Made by a program: the position numbers and the translations under genes. A stretch of DNA of 64,000 bases from the NCBI RefSeq assembly GCF_017583065.1, contig NZ_JAGEVL010000003.1, positions 62,001-126,000 on the forward strand, in the 5' to 3' direction. The DNA comes from Staphylococcus shinii. GTDB lineage: Bacteria; Bacillota; Bacilli; Staphylococcales; Staphylococcaceae. The notes under the pieces were generated by a model, which was not told the origin of the DNA, did not search any database, and worked only from the letters and a program-made list of their open reading frames with translations. Shown here piece by piece: positions 27,832 through 37,095 of the stretch (positions are counted from its first letter, which is position 1; each line of letters opens with the position of its first letter).

Positions 27832-29211
27832 ATGTTATTGACTATTCTTAACATCATTATCTTTGTGGCCTTCCTCATCGGATTATATATAATGGCTAGA
27901 AAACACGTTTCATTTCCAAAACGTGTATTTTCTGCTTTAGGTATTGGTATCGTTTTTGGTATCGCAGTACACTTAATCTATGGTGTGGACTCTAAAGTTA
28001 CTAAACAAACTATGGATTGGTTTAGTATCGTTGGCGATGGCTACATTTCATTATTACAAATGATTGTAATGCCTTTAATATTCATTTCAATCGTTTCAGC
28101 ATTCACGAAAATTAAAGTGGGAGATAAGTTTGCTAAGATTGGGGTTTATATCTTTGTATTCCTTATCGGCACCGTAGCAATATCTGCAATCATTGGGATT
28201 ATCTCCGCGCTTGCATTTGGTTTAGACGCTTCTTCTATCGATTTAGGTGGCGCCGAAAGTTCAAGAGGTAGCGAACTTGCAAGTCAAGCTAAAGATATGA
28301 CAGCCAATACATTACCTCAACAAATTTTACAATTATTACCTAGTAATCCATTCTTAGACTTTACTGGTCAACGTACAACTTCTACAATCGCCGTAGTTAT
28401 ATTTGCAGCGTTTATCGGTTTTGCATTCTTACGTGTTATGCGTAAACAACCAGAGAGTGGTAACTTACTTAAACGTGGTATCGATGCATTATACAGCTTA
28501 GTTATGGCAATCGTAACGTTCGTATTACGCTTAACACCTTATGGTATTTTAGCGATTATGACTTCTACAATTGCTACAAGTGACTTCGCGGCAATTTGGA
28601 CTTTAGGTAAGTTCGTAATTGCGTCTTATGCGGCACTTATCGTAATGTATATTATTCATTTAATCATTATCTCAGGTATAGGTTTGAATCCAGTGACATT
28701 CGTTAAGAAAACTGGTGAAGTGCTATTATTCGCTTTTACTTCCCGTTCTAGCGCTGGTTCATTACCACTTAACGTTCAAACACAAAAAAATCGTCTAGGC
28801 GTACCAGATGGAATCGCAAACTTCTCTGCATCATTTGGTTTGTCAATTGGACAAAATGGTTGTGCTGGTATCTATCCAGCTATGCTTGCAGTCATGGTAG
28901 CACCAGCTGCTGGCGTGGAAGTTAACCTACAATTCATATTAGCTGTCATCGGCGTAGTAATAATCAGTTCATTTGGTGTAGCTGGTGTAGGTGGCGGAGC
29001 TACATTCGCTTCTATCATTGTGTTATCTACATTAAACTTACCAGTCGCATTAGCTGGTGTCTTAATCTCTGTCGAACCATTAATCGATATGGGTCGTACT
29101 GCATTGAATGTTAACGATTCTATGCTCGCAGGTACAGGTACAGCAAAACTTACAAACAACTTAGATCAAGACACTTATAATCAAAAAGAATATGCTGAAA
29201 TCGCAAAATAA
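27832..29211 (+). CDS. tcyP: L-cystine symporter TcyP
   Basis: The 459-residue DAACS-family carrier resembles TcyP of Bacillus and staphylococci in length and motifs: LLQMIVMPLIFISIVSAF near residue 76, TSRSSAGSLPLNVQT around residue 303 and GQNGCAGIYPAMLAVMVAP around residue 343 (core QNGCAGIYPAML). It imports cystine, a sulphur source that links to thiol-based redox defence. The place between the coiled-coil gene and nfrA matches the S. aureus order. The ribosome site (AAAGTGTAGG) is weak. It is monocistronic with a strong terminator. Confidence 0.93.
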   Translation: MLLTILNIIIFVAFLIGLYIMARKHVSFPKRVFSALGIGIVFGIAVHLIYGVDSKVTKQTMDWFSIVGDGYISLLQMIVMPLIFISIVSAFTKIKVGDKFAKIGVYIFVFLIGTVAISAIIGIISALAFGLDASSIDLGGAESSRGSELASQAKDMTANTLPQQILQLLPSNPFLDFTGQRTTSTIAVVIFAAFIGFAFLRVMRKQPESGNLLKRGIDALYSLVMAIVTFVLRLTPYGILAIMTSTIATSDFAAIWTLGKFVIASYAALIVMYIIHLIIISGIGLNPVTFVKKTGEVLLFAFTSRSSAGSLPLNVQTQKNRLGVPDGIANFSASFGLSIGQNGCAGIYPAMLAVMVAPAAGVEVNLQFILAVIGVVIISSFGVAGVGGGATFASIIVLSTLNLPVALAGVLISVEPLIDMGRTALNVNDSMLAGTGTAKLTNNLDQDTYNQKEYAEIAK

Positions 29212-29267
29212 TACCATATTATTTGCAACTGCTCATTCACATATTTGAACTATTTGTAAATACACTA

Positions 29268-29306
29268 AAAGGTCGGGATACATGCAACGTGTCCCGACCT
29301 TTTTTG
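29268..29306 (+). terminator. Terminator of tcyP
   Basis: AAAGGTCGGGA (29268-29278) pairs with TCCCGACCTTT (29292-29302). A T-run follows. Confidence 0.9.
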
Positions 29307-29322
29307 CTATTCTTAACTAAAA

Positions 29323-29511
29323 TTATTTGTTTCTCTTGAGTTCTATCATTGATTTTATATAATCAAACAAAAAAATAATAATTAAACTTAAAGGTAATGA
29401 TTTTAACAGTAGGTTCACCTAAGTACCATCTGTCGTAAAGTAATGTGTCATTATGCTACATATAATAAACGCTAAAAATATAAGCCCCAATTTAAATAAT
29501 ATGTCTCCCAC
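29323..29511 (-). pseudogene. Small two-helix membrane protein gene with internal TAG
   Basis: From GTG 29511 the minus strand reads 30 codons with a hydrophobic helix (ILFKLGLIFLAFIICSIMTH). It then meets TAG (29421-29419) and continues in the same frame as VNLLLKSLPLSLIIIFLFDY with a basic end ELKRNK, stopping at 29325-29323. Both halves look like one small membrane protein interrupted by a point nonsense mutation. The start assignment is weak. It could also be read as two tiny ORFs. Confidence 0.4.
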
Positions 29512-29639
29512 CTCTTTTAATATAATTTAGAGGGAAACATGTATTTACAAATCGTATTATATAAACCTCTGCATTCTCGTACTTCCTTAATTGTAAAAAT
29601 ATGTTTAGTTAAGACTTACAAACTTCTCTAAGCAAAATA

Positions 29640-29690
29640 AAAAAAGCTTTTCAAGCCACCACATAACTATGATGAATTGAAAAGCTATTT
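29640..29690. terminator. Terminator downstream of the 29.7-30.3 kb gene
   Basis: AGCTTTTCAA (29645-29654) pairs with TTGAAAAGCT (29677-29686). A- and T-runs flank both sides, so it can work in both directions. Confidence 0.75.
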
Positions 29691-29694
29691 TTAA

Positions 29695-30276
29695 TTAATA
29701 TACTGGTTTGAAAGGACCCCATGTTATTCTGTGTTTACTGTCTAAAGGGATTGCATCAATCGATTTAGATACATCATCAAACCATTTTAGAAATGCAGGA
29801 TATTTATCTAGCTTAGCCTCAGCACTATCTAGTGATACATCATGTAAATACCAAGCTTTACTTTCAAATTCATATTGAACTTGCGCATAGGCAAGCCGCG
29901 TCATATTAACACTATCATATAAACAGTTTACTTGCTTGGCTATAATAGGCGCTTGCGATACTAAACTTTGAGAAATAACCTTTTTGTAATCTTCATTATC
30001 TAAATCATTCCACATTCTCAATTGACCATCCATTTGGAAAAACATATCGATGGTAGGTTCCTTTTCGTCAAAAGAAACTAAAATGAAGATACGCTCAGCA
30101 GTGTAATCCACAGAATTAATTGCACCAACAACGAGTTTTTGTGCTAGCTTCGCCCAGTAATCTTGAGCCTCTTGAGGGGTGAGTTGACTTTTTGCTGAAT
30201 AAGCACATTTATCCTGATCATCTTGAACTTCTGAATCCTTCGACTGTTTTCTAAAAATTCTATCGAACATATTCAA
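29695..30276 (-). CDS. Uncharacterised cytosolic protein (193 aa)
   Basis: I do not recognise the family with certainty. The product is soluble and acidic, with segments that look like alternating strands: AERIFILVSFDEKEPTIDMF (residues 60-80 region), DGQLRMWNDLDNEDYKK and YEFESKAWYLHDVS. It ends ITWGPFKPVY. It resembles DUF600/YezG-type immunity proteins in size and acidity, which is a loose resemblance only. I placed the start at TTG 30276, 8 bp after AAGGGGG. ATG 30270 is the alternative, and a longer frame reaches 30321. It is downstream of nfrA on the same strand, with 73 bp between. Confidence 0.6.
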   Translation of the reverse strand: MNMFDRIFRKQSKDSEVQDDQDKCAYSAKSQLTPQEAQDYWAKLAQKLVVGAINSVDYTAERIFILVSFDEKEPTIDMFFQMDGQLRMWNDLDNEDYKKVISQSLVSQAPIIAKQVNCLYDSVNMTRLAYAQVQYEFESKAWYLHDVSLDSAEAKLDKYPAFLKWFDDVSKSIDAIPLDSKHRITWGPFKPVY

Positions 30277-30349
30277 CGTCACTACCCCCTTTCCAGAGTA
30301 TGGATGGTACATTAAATACACCTATATGCTTGGGCTATTTCAAGGTGTT

Positions 30350-31105
30350 TTATTTTCTTATAAATCCTGATTTATTTAACTGTTCTAACATATCTAACCT
30401 TTGTTTCGAACTCATAAAGTTCGCAATTTGATTAGACCATGTTTCTGAACGTTCTCCGTTTGTACGTGCGCTATAATAATCACTAACTGTTTGGTCATAT
30501 GCTTTTAATTGTTCTCTTTGAGATTCTACGTCCCTATCATATTGGTTTTGGTGGAAAACATGTTCAAATGGTAAACGAGGTTTAGGGCTTCCGTCTTCGT
30601 CATCTTCTGGAATACCAAGCGCCATACCAAATAGTGGGAAAGTGTGTTCAGGTAAGTTTAATACTTCTCTTACGCGTTCAATATCATTTCTCAGAGAACC
30701 TAAATAAACAATACCGTACCCCATATCTTCAGCTGTTGCAGCAATATTTTGAGCTACCAATGTGGCATCAATGGTACCAACGAGCAATCCTTCTGCTGAT
30801 TCAAATGACGTTTCCATATCATGTTTTGATTCTTGGTTAACGATGGAATGTCTATAGTAATCCATTACAAATACAAATAAATAGCCATTTTCAACCACAT
30901 AAGGTTGGCCAGATACTTCTTTCAAATCTTCTTTTACTTCTGGATCATTGATACCAATAATTGAGTATGCTTGTAAGTAACTTGAGGTTGAAGCACTTTG
31001 ACCTGCTTCTATAAGTTGTTTGATATGCGATTCTAAAATAGGTTCTTTCTTAAATTTCCTAACTGAATGATGTTGCTTCAGCAAGTTATACACGTGTTCA
31101 GACAT
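30350..31105 (-). CDS. nfrA: NADPH-dependent nitro/flavin reductase NfrA
   Basis: The 251-residue flavoprotein of the nitroreductase family has FMN-binding HHSVRKFKKEP at residues 12-22, ASTSSYLQAYSIIG around residue 40 and GYGIVYLGSLRND around residue 135. It reduces nitro compounds, flavins and disulphides with NADPH. The staphylococcal enzyme belongs to the oxidative and disulphide stress set. ATG 31105 follows GAGGAGTGGAAAC. The 17-codon upstream extension lacks a site. A sigma-B-like promoter lies at 31179-31204. It is divergent from the large catalase gene. Confidence 0.93.
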   Translation of the reverse strand: MSEHVYNLLKQHHSVRKFKKEPILESHIKQLIEAGQSASTSSYLQAYSIIGINDPEVKEDLKEVSGQPYVVENGYLFVFVMDYYRHSIVNQESKHDMETSFESAEGLLVGTIDATLVAQNIAATAEDMGYGIVYLGSLRNDIERVREVLNLPEHTFPLFGMALGIPEDDEDGSPKPRLPFEHVFHQNQYDRDVESQREQLKAYDQTVSDYYSARTNGERSETWSNQIANFMSSKQRLDMLEQLNKSGFIRK

Positions 31106-31178
31106 GTTTCCACTCCTCATTTCTGTAAATATATACCCATAGCATAACAAACACACATTTCCATTGCTTATATTCTGT

Positions 31179-31204
31179 TTACCCGATTTCCACGATATTT
31201 AAAA
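31179..31204 (-). promoter_or_regulatory. Sigma-B-like promoter of nfrA
   Basis: On the minus strand TTTTAA, 14 bp, GGGTAA fits the sigma-B consensus with one mismatch in the upstream hexamer. It lies about 75 bp before the nfrA start. Confidence 0.5.
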
Positions 31205-31361
31205 GGTTTAAATGAAATTATCTGTAAGTTATTATAATATTCTATTTATTAATGTAAAATTTTAAAACGTCGTCAATAAATAATGTCTTTAACCTGCAAT
31301 TTTAACATTTATTATTCAGTTGCTTTTATAAAATTTAGATATACATTGCGAATTATAGAAA

Positions 31362-31394
31362 TATGTTTTCCTTTTAGTTTTAGTGGAAAACATA
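31362..31394 (+). promoter_or_regulatory. Sigma-B-like promoter within a 10-13-10 palindrome before large catalase
   Basis: TATGTTTTCC, a 13-nt spacer, and GGAAAACATA form a perfect inverted repeat. Inside it GTTTTC and GGAAAA are 14 bp apart, as expected for a sigma-B promoter with imperfect hexamers. The start point would fall about 15 bp before the ribosome site. Confidence 0.5.
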
Positions 31395-31425
31395 CTATGA
31401 AAGTTTTATTTAAGGAGGGTTTCAT

Positions 31426-33417
31426 TTGGTTAATAAAAAACAAAAGCAATTAAATGAAGTAGAAAAAAGCAATGATGAGAAACCGATGACTACAAATAAC
31501 GGTGTTAAAGTAAGTGAAGACGAAAATACTTTAACGGTTGGTGAACGCGGTCCCAGTTTATTAGAAGACTTTCATTTTAGAGAAAAAATCATGCACTTCG
31601 ACCACGAACGCATACCAGAACGTATTGTGCATGCTAGAGGTTTTGGCGCGCATGGTGAATTTAAGGTATATGAAGATTTATCTAAATATACCTCAGCAGA
31701 CTTTTTAACTAACCCTGATAAAACTACACCTGTCTTTGTTAGATTTTCAACTGTACAAGGTTCTAAAGGCTCACCAGACACGGTCAGAGACGTAAGAGGC
31801 TTTGCTACTAAATTCTATACAGACGAAGGTATTTTTGACCTAGTAGGTAATGACATTCCCGTATTCTTTATTCAAGACGCTATCAAATTCCCTGACCTTA
31901 TCCACGCAGTAAAACCAGAACCTCACAACGAAATGCCACAAGGCGGCACAGCCCATGATACATTTTACGATTTTTTCGCTCAAAATCCTGAATCAACACA
32001 TACAACTGTATGGGCAATGAGCGATCGGGGCATCCCTAAGAATTTCCGACAAATTGAAGGATTTGGCATTCATACTTTCCGTCTCGTTAATCGCGAAGGA
32101 GAATCATATTTTGTTAAATTCCATTGGAAGCCGCTACAAGGCTTAGAATCTCTAGTTTGGGATGAAGCACAAATGCTACATGGTAAAGATGTAGACTTTC
32201 ACCGTAAAGATTTATACGAATCTATTGAAAAAGGCGATTATCCAGAATGGGAATTAGGTTTACAAATCATTCGTCCTGAACAAGAATTTGATTTTGATTT
32301 TGATATTTTAGATCCGACTAAAATTTGGCCAGAAGATCAGGTACCTGTTAAAATTGTTGGTAAAATGACATTGAACCAAAATGTAACCAACGTTTTTGAT
32401 GAAACTGAACAAGCTGCCTTCCACCCTGGTCATATTGTACCTGGTATTGATTTTTCGAATGACCCATTATTACAAGGTCGTTTATTCTCATATACCGACA
32501 CTCAAATATCTAGATTAGGTGGGCCAAACTTTAATCAAATCCCAATTAACCGTCCAGTTAACGAAGTGCACAATAATCAAAGAGATGCCATGCATCAAAT
32601 GAATATTAATAAAGGCCAAGTGGCTTATCATAAAAATGCACTTAACAACAATGATCCTCATACGACGCCTAAAGAAGAAGGCGGATATGAGCATTATCAA
32701 GAAAAAGTCGAAGGTCGTAAAATCCAAAAACGTAGCGAAAGCTTTAAAGATTATTATAGCCAAGCTAAACTTTATTTAAATAGTTTAACGCAACCTGAAT
32801 TTGACCACACTGTAGATGGTTTCTCATTTGAAATAGGGATGTGTGATTCTATTATGGTTAAGCAAAACGCAGTAAATCAATTAAATAAAGTAGACCGTAC
32901 TTTAGCTGAGCGTGTAGCTAAAAACGTAGGTGTTGAAGTACCCGAAGTAAATGAAGAAGTAAAATCAGATGAAAAAGACAGCAAATTATCAATGGAAACG
33001 CTAGATATTCCATTAGCTGGTCACTCTGTAGCAGTAGCAGTAAATGGCGATATCAGTGCTAATACGTTGAAATCCTACGCTAAAACATTTACAGAAAACA
33101 AATTGAATTATGCGTTTGTTGGACAGCACCCTAAAGATATATCAGAAGAATTTGGTATAACGGAAACATTTGATACTGCTCATCCAACACTATTTGATAG
33201 TTTGATTGTTTTATCAGATGGTAGCGACATCCTTCCACCTGTTGAAGAATTCGCAGAACTCACGTATAAACACAATAAACCTATTGTTTTAAATCAGTCC
33301 GCATCACAAGGTTTAGCTGGCGCTAAATTAAATTTAGAAGTTCCTGGCGTTTTTGTTTCAGATGATCCCCAAACAATTGTGCAAGCATTTGAACGCAAAA
33401 GATATTGGGATAGATAA
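31426..33417 (+). CDS. katE: Large-subunit catalase (clade 2, KatE/HPII type)
   Basis: The 663-residue catalase has catalytic H69 (PERIVHARG) and N142 (LVGNDIPVFF) and the haem tyrosine motif GRLFSYTDTQ. Unlike KatA it has an N-terminal extension and a C-terminal flavodoxin/GATase-like domain from about residue 520 (IPLAGHSVAVAVNGDI), the mark of clade 2 enzymes. These are robust, stationary-phase catalases, often under the general stress factor. Translation starts at TTG 31426 behind TAAGGAGGG. It is the second catalase in the window. S. aureus has only KatA, while S. xylosus-type species carry several. The protein is shorter than E. coli HPII (about 750) and close to Bacillus KatE. Confidence 0.93.
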   Translation: MVNKKQKQLNEVEKSNDEKPMTTNNGVKVSEDENTLTVGERGPSLLEDFHFREKIMHFDHERIPERIVHARGFGAHGEFKVYEDLSKYTSADFLTNPDKTTPVFVRFSTVQGSKGSPDTVRDVRGFATKFYTDEGIFDLVGNDIPVFFIQDAIKFPDLIHAVKPEPHNEMPQGGTAHDTFYDFFAQNPESTHTTVWAMSDRGIPKNFRQIEGFGIHTFRLVNREGESYFVKFHWKPLQGLESLVWDEAQMLHGKDVDFHRKDLYESIEKGDYPEWELGLQIIRPEQEFDFDFDILDPTKIWPEDQVPVKIVGKMTLNQNVTNVFDETEQAAFHPGHIVPGIDFSNDPLLQGRLFSYTDTQISRLGGPNFNQIPINRPVNEVHNNQRDAMHQMNINKGQVAYHKNALNNNDPHTTPKEEGGYEHYQEKVEGRKIQKRSESFKDYYSQAKLYLNSLTQPEFDHTVDGFSFEIGMCDSIMVKQNAVNQLNKVDRTLAERVAKNVGVEVPEVNEEVKSDEKDSKLSMETLDIPLAGHSVAVAVNGDISANTLKSYAKTFTENKLNYAFVGQHPKDISEEFGITETFDTAHPTLFDSLIVLSDGSDILPPVEEFAELTYKHNKPIVLNQSASQGLAGAKLNLEVPGVFVSDDPQTIVQAFERKRYWDR

Positions 33418-33511
33418 CAAATAGAATATCGAATGTTATTTAAGTAATTTATATAGAAGCCCAACAAAGCATTATGCATACATTATTTGCTGAGGGTTCT
33501 ATTAATACGGG

Positions 33512-33560
33512 ACGAGAAGGAAATCAGATTTTTACTAATTGATTTCTTTCTCGTTCTTTT
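33512..33560 (+). terminator. Terminator of the large catalase gene
   Basis: A 15-bp stem (33512-33526 with 33540-33554, one G-U pair) is followed by TCTTTTT. Confidence 0.85.
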
Positions 33561-34251
33561 TCATTAATAAATTAACATATTGGATAAATACCTATTAAAT
33601 TAATTATCAATGACGTCGTAGAGATGCAGTACATCTTTCATATTTTCATAAAATATCCACTACGAAAACTTTGCTATTATAATAACGAGCTATTTATTCG
33701 ATATCCCTTTAGTTGAACTAATCGAAGAGGATAAAAACTTAAAAAATAACATTAAAGAAACTTATTGGGTGCGTGTTTCAATACAATCTAACAATCAACA
33801 TATGAAGGGATGAACAAGTTATTAAGGACTATTCTTCCATGATTCTTTGGTGAATAATCAAAACATTTATCTAACAATCAATTAAATTTAATCGGAGCAG
33901 TCTTAAGGAAGTCTTATTTTATAGTAAGTTTTCAATTACAAATTCCGCAAAAGATAAAATATTCATAAATTCGTAATAATTCTATTTAGCCCTATCAAAT
34001 CAATACTCACTAAATATATATTCATTTAAAACACACTTTTTCTCATTTTCATAGTTTAGTTGAGAATAAAAAGGCTATTTCCATACTATAGGCAGTTTTT
34101 CTAAAAATAAAACTCGTCTATTTACATGGTGTAAATTTTCACCTTGAAACATGCTTATACCGTCGATTACAGCGCAAAAATCCACTGTTTTTCTTAGTGA
34201 GCTTTCTTTGTTGACGAAAATAATGGGAAATGCAATAATAGTAAACGAAGA
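33561..34251. other. 690-bp intergenic region before ahpC
   Basis: It contains a 53-codon open frame that looks like a gene remnant (33652-33813) and, at the right end, the ahpC promoter (TTGACG at 34211-34216). The rest shows nothing recognisable. Confidence 0.5.
33652..33813 (+). pseudogene. Possible gene remnant (no start)
   Basis: A 53-codon open frame without a start codon or ribosome site reads NIHYENFAIIITSYLFDIPL and continues with VELIEEDKNLKNNIKETYWV. Composition is protein-like (acidic helix, TYWVRVSIQ strand), but no family is recognised. It may be an eroded gene or chance. Confidence 0.25.
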
Positions 34252-34266
34252 TTAGAATTATTATAA
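34211..34266 (+). promoter_or_regulatory. ahpC promoter with PerR box
   Basis: TTGACG (34211-34216) and AATAAT (34234-34239) are spaced 17 bp. TTAGAATTATTATAA at 34252-34266 matches the PerR consensus at 13 of 14 positions and lies at the expected start of transcription. Confidence 0.8.
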
Positions 34267-34337
34267 TTAAGAAATCGTAACAATTTAGCCTTATAATTCT
34301 AATTAAAATTCAGTTCAAAAAATAGGAGGATGTTTTT

Positions 34338-34907
34338 ATGTCTTTAATAAATAAAGAAGTTTTACCATTTACAGCTAACGCTTATGATCCACAAAAGGAT
34401 GAGTTTTTAGAAGTTTCAGAAGAAATTTTAAAAGGTTCTTGGAGTGTAGTTTGTTTCTACCCAGCAGACTTCTCATTCGTTTGCCCAACTGAATTAGAAG
34501 ACTTACAAGGTCAATATGACAAGTTACAAGAATTAGGTGTCAATGTATACTCAGTATCAACAGATACACACTTTGTACACAAAGCTTGGCATGACCATTC
34601 AGAAGCGATTAATAAAATTCAATATACAATGGTTGGTGACCCATCTCAAACAATCACTCGCAACTTTGATGTATTAGACGAAGATTTAGGTCTTGCTCAA
34701 CGTGGTACTTTCATCGTTGACCCTGACGGCGTTGTTCAAGCAGCTGAAGTAAATGCTGACGGTATCGGCCGTGACGCAAGCACGTTAGTACACAAAATCA
34801 AAGCAGCACAATACGTACGTCAACACCCAGGCGAAGTTTGCCCAGCAAAATGGGAAGAAGGTTCAGAAACATTACAACCTGGTCTTGACTTAGTAGGTAA
34901 AATCTAA
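34338..34907 (+). CDS. ahpC: Alkyl hydroperoxide reductase subunit C (peroxiredoxin)
   Basis: The 189-residue typical 2-Cys peroxiredoxin reduces H2O2, organic peroxides and peroxynitrite. The peroxidatic C49 lies in FSFVCPTE and the resolving C168 in GEVCPAKW. The start ATG follows AATAGGAGGATG. ahpF begins 16 bp after its stop. Expression should be PerR-controlled through the box at 34252. Confidence 0.97.
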   Translation: MSLINKEVLPFTANAYDPQKDEFLEVSEEILKGSWSVVCFYPADFSFVCPTELEDLQGQYDKLQELGVNVYSVSTDTHFVHKAWHDHSEAINKIQYTMVGDPSQTITRNFDVLDEDLGLAQRGTFIVDPDGVVQAAEVNADGIGRDASTLVHKIKAAQYVRQHPGEVCPAKWEEGSETLQPGLDLVGKI

Positions 34908-34923
34908 GGAGGCATTGATTTAA

Positions 34924-36447
34924 ATGCTAAATGATCAGCTTAAATCACAATTACAACAATTACTTCAATTAATGGAAGGCGATGTTGTATTAAAAGCAAG
35001 TCTTGGTACTGATGACAAGTCTAAAGAACTTAAAGAGTTATTAGATGAAGTCTCTGCAGCCTCATCTCATATTACTATAGAAGAAGCTGACTTAAAACGC
35101 ACACCAAGTTTCTCAGTAAATAGACCTGGAGAGGAAACCGGCATTACTTTTGCCGGTTTGCCTATGGGTCATGAATTCAATTCACTTGTACTAGCATTAT
35201 TGCAAGTAAGTGGGCGCGCACCTAAAGAAGAACAAGCCGTGATAGATCAAATCAAAGCACTAGATAAACCACTACACTTTGAAACGTATATTAGTTTAAC
35301 TTGTCAAAAATGTCCTGATGTCGTTCAAGCATTAAACTTAATGAGTTTATTAAACCCTAATATCACGCATTCAATGGTAGATGGCGCTATTTTCAGAGAA
35401 GAGTCTGAAGATATCATGGCAGTACCTGCAATTTTCTTAGACGGTGAAGAATTTGGTAATGGACGTATGACAATTCAAGATATCCTTGCTAATTTAGGTA
35501 GTCAAGCAGACCCAGCAGAATTCAACGATAAAGATCCATATGACGTATTAATCGTCGGCGGTGGGCCTGCAAGTGGTAGCGCTGCTGTTTATACAGCACG
35601 TAAAGGCCTACGTACAGGGATTGTTGCTGATCGTATTGGCGGACAAGTTAATGATACAGCAACCATTGAAAACTTTGTCACTGTTAAAGAAACAGATGGC
35701 CCAAAATTTGCCTCTGCACTAGAAGATCATATAAAGCAATATGACATTGATGTAATGACAGGCATTCGCGCTAGTGAAATTGAAAAAACTGATAGTGGTA
35801 TCGTTGTTTCTCTTGAAAATGGCGCACAATTAACGAGTAAAACAGTTATCATTTCAACAGGTGCACGTTGGCGCAAGCTTGAAGTACCTGGCGAAGAGGC
35901 ATTAATTAACAAAGGTGTTGCATTCTGTCCACATTGTGATGGACCTTTATTTGAAAATAAAAACGTAGCCGTAGTCGGTGGCGGTAACTCAGGTGTCGAA
36001 GCAGCAATTGATTTAGCGGGTATTGTTGAGCATGTCACATTATTAGAACGTAACGCAAGCCTTAAAGCAGACAATGTTTTACAAGAGCGTTTGAACAGCT
36101 TGCCTAACGTTACTGTTATTAAAAATGCACAAACAACTGAAGTACTTGGTGAAAATGCTGTAACTGGTATTAAATACCAAGACAAATCTCTTGGTGAAGA
36201 ACACACATTAGAACTTGAAGGTATTTTCGTCCAAATCGGACTATTACCAAATACTGAATGGCTTAATAATTATGTTGAATTAAATGAAGCTAATGAGATT
36301 ATAATCGATCGTAAGAACGCTACAAGCATCCCTGGTATTTTTGCAGCTGGTGATGTTACTGATGATCGTAATAAACAAATTATTATCTCAATGGGCGCCG
36401 GGGCAAATGCTGCATTAAATGCCTTTGATTATATTATTAGACATTAA
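34924..36447 (+). CDS. ahpF: Alkyl hydroperoxide reductase subunit F
   Basis: The 507-residue NAD(P)H-dependent flavoprotein recycles AhpC. The N-terminal double-thioredoxin domain carries C127/C130 (TCQKCPD). The FAD domain starts at about 206 with VLIVGGGPASGSAA. The redox pair C335/C338 is in FCPHCDG, and the second dinucleotide site (VVGGGNSGVEAA) lies near residue 348. All electron-transfer cysteines are present. It forms the operon ahpC-ahpF, ending near the terminator at 36662. Confidence 0.97.
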   Translation: MLNDQLKSQLQQLLQLMEGDVVLKASLGTDDKSKELKELLDEVSAASSHITIEEADLKRTPSFSVNRPGEETGITFAGLPMGHEFNSLVLALLQVSGRAPKEEQAVIDQIKALDKPLHFETYISLTCQKCPDVVQALNLMSLLNPNITHSMVDGAIFREESEDIMAVPAIFLDGEEFGNGRMTIQDILANLGSQADPAEFNDKDPYDVLIVGGGPASGSAAVYTARKGLRTGIVADRIGGQVNDTATIENFVTVKETDGPKFASALEDHIKQYDIDVMTGIRASEIEKTDSGIVVSLENGAQLTSKTVIISTGARWRKLEVPGEEALINKGVAFCPHCDGPLFENKNVAVVGGGNSGVEAAIDLAGIVEHVTLLERNASLKADNVLQERLNSLPNVTVIKNAQTTEVLGENAVTGIKYQDKSLGEEHTLELEGIFVQIGLLPNTEWLNNYVELNEANEIIIDRKNATSIPGIFAAGDVTDDRNKQIIISMGAGANAALNAFDYIIRH

Positions 36448-36590
36448 TTGCTCTATCACAGTTATATCATGTGAATGGCTAACGAAATCATTTTTTAAAA
36501 TGTGATTCTTGATTAGTCCCCCACTTAAATATAATAAAGGACTATTCCAAAAGAGTAGTATTGATAGAGATAAAAGGCTTTACTAACCAG

Positions 36591-36620
36591 AGCTCATGCA
36601 AAAGACCCACAAACTAAATA
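36591..36620. repeat. Single copy of the 8.5-kb-type intergenic repeat
   Basis: AGCTCATGCAAAAGACCCAC and the following AAACTAAAT resemble the units at 8455-8578. It is non-coding. Confidence 0.35.
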
Positions 36621-36661
36621 AATTAAGAAGTGGGAATTTAAGCTATTTCCAATATATAATT

Positions 36662-36697
36662 AAGGCTGGGACAATGAAAATTGTCCCAGCCTTTTAT
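36662..36697 (+). terminator. Terminator of ahpCF
   Basis: A perfect 14-bp stem of the AAGGCTGGGACAAT type with a GAAA loop is followed by TTATTAT. GAAA is a stable tetraloop. Confidence 0.85.
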
Positions 36698-37095
36698 TAT
36701 GCATATAGCCAGTTGTTAAAGCCCCACTCTTTGCCCTATTCACACTTAACATAAGTATGATTCCAGACAAACCTATTATCTTATGCTCTTTCATCTATTC
36801 AACCTTATCGCTGTAAAGATAAATACAACTAAATTTTATTGCGAACTATAAGTCGCTATATTGATACCTTCTATAACAATTCAAAGTTAAAATCTAATGA
36901 ATATTTATAACTTTCTTATAATAAATTTATTGTTTACTCATTTTGTTCAAAAGATTGTGCGTTTATCATTTAATCATTTATTCAAATCAATAGCTCTACA
37001 TGATACGCTTAAGTTATAATTTTTATAAAGCGTGTTTAAACATATACTGTATTGTTATACTCGTACGATTATTACTAAAGGAGCAATTAAAATTT
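36698..37095. other. 400-bp intergenic region before a lipoprotein gene
   Basis: No ORF with a ribosome site is visible until the lipoprotein gene. It is AT-rich and presumably holds that gene's promoter. Confidence 0.4.

Noticed and set aside
35727..36206. Minus-strand 159-codon ORF
   Set aside because: It is antisense to the conserved FAD/NAD domain of ahpF.
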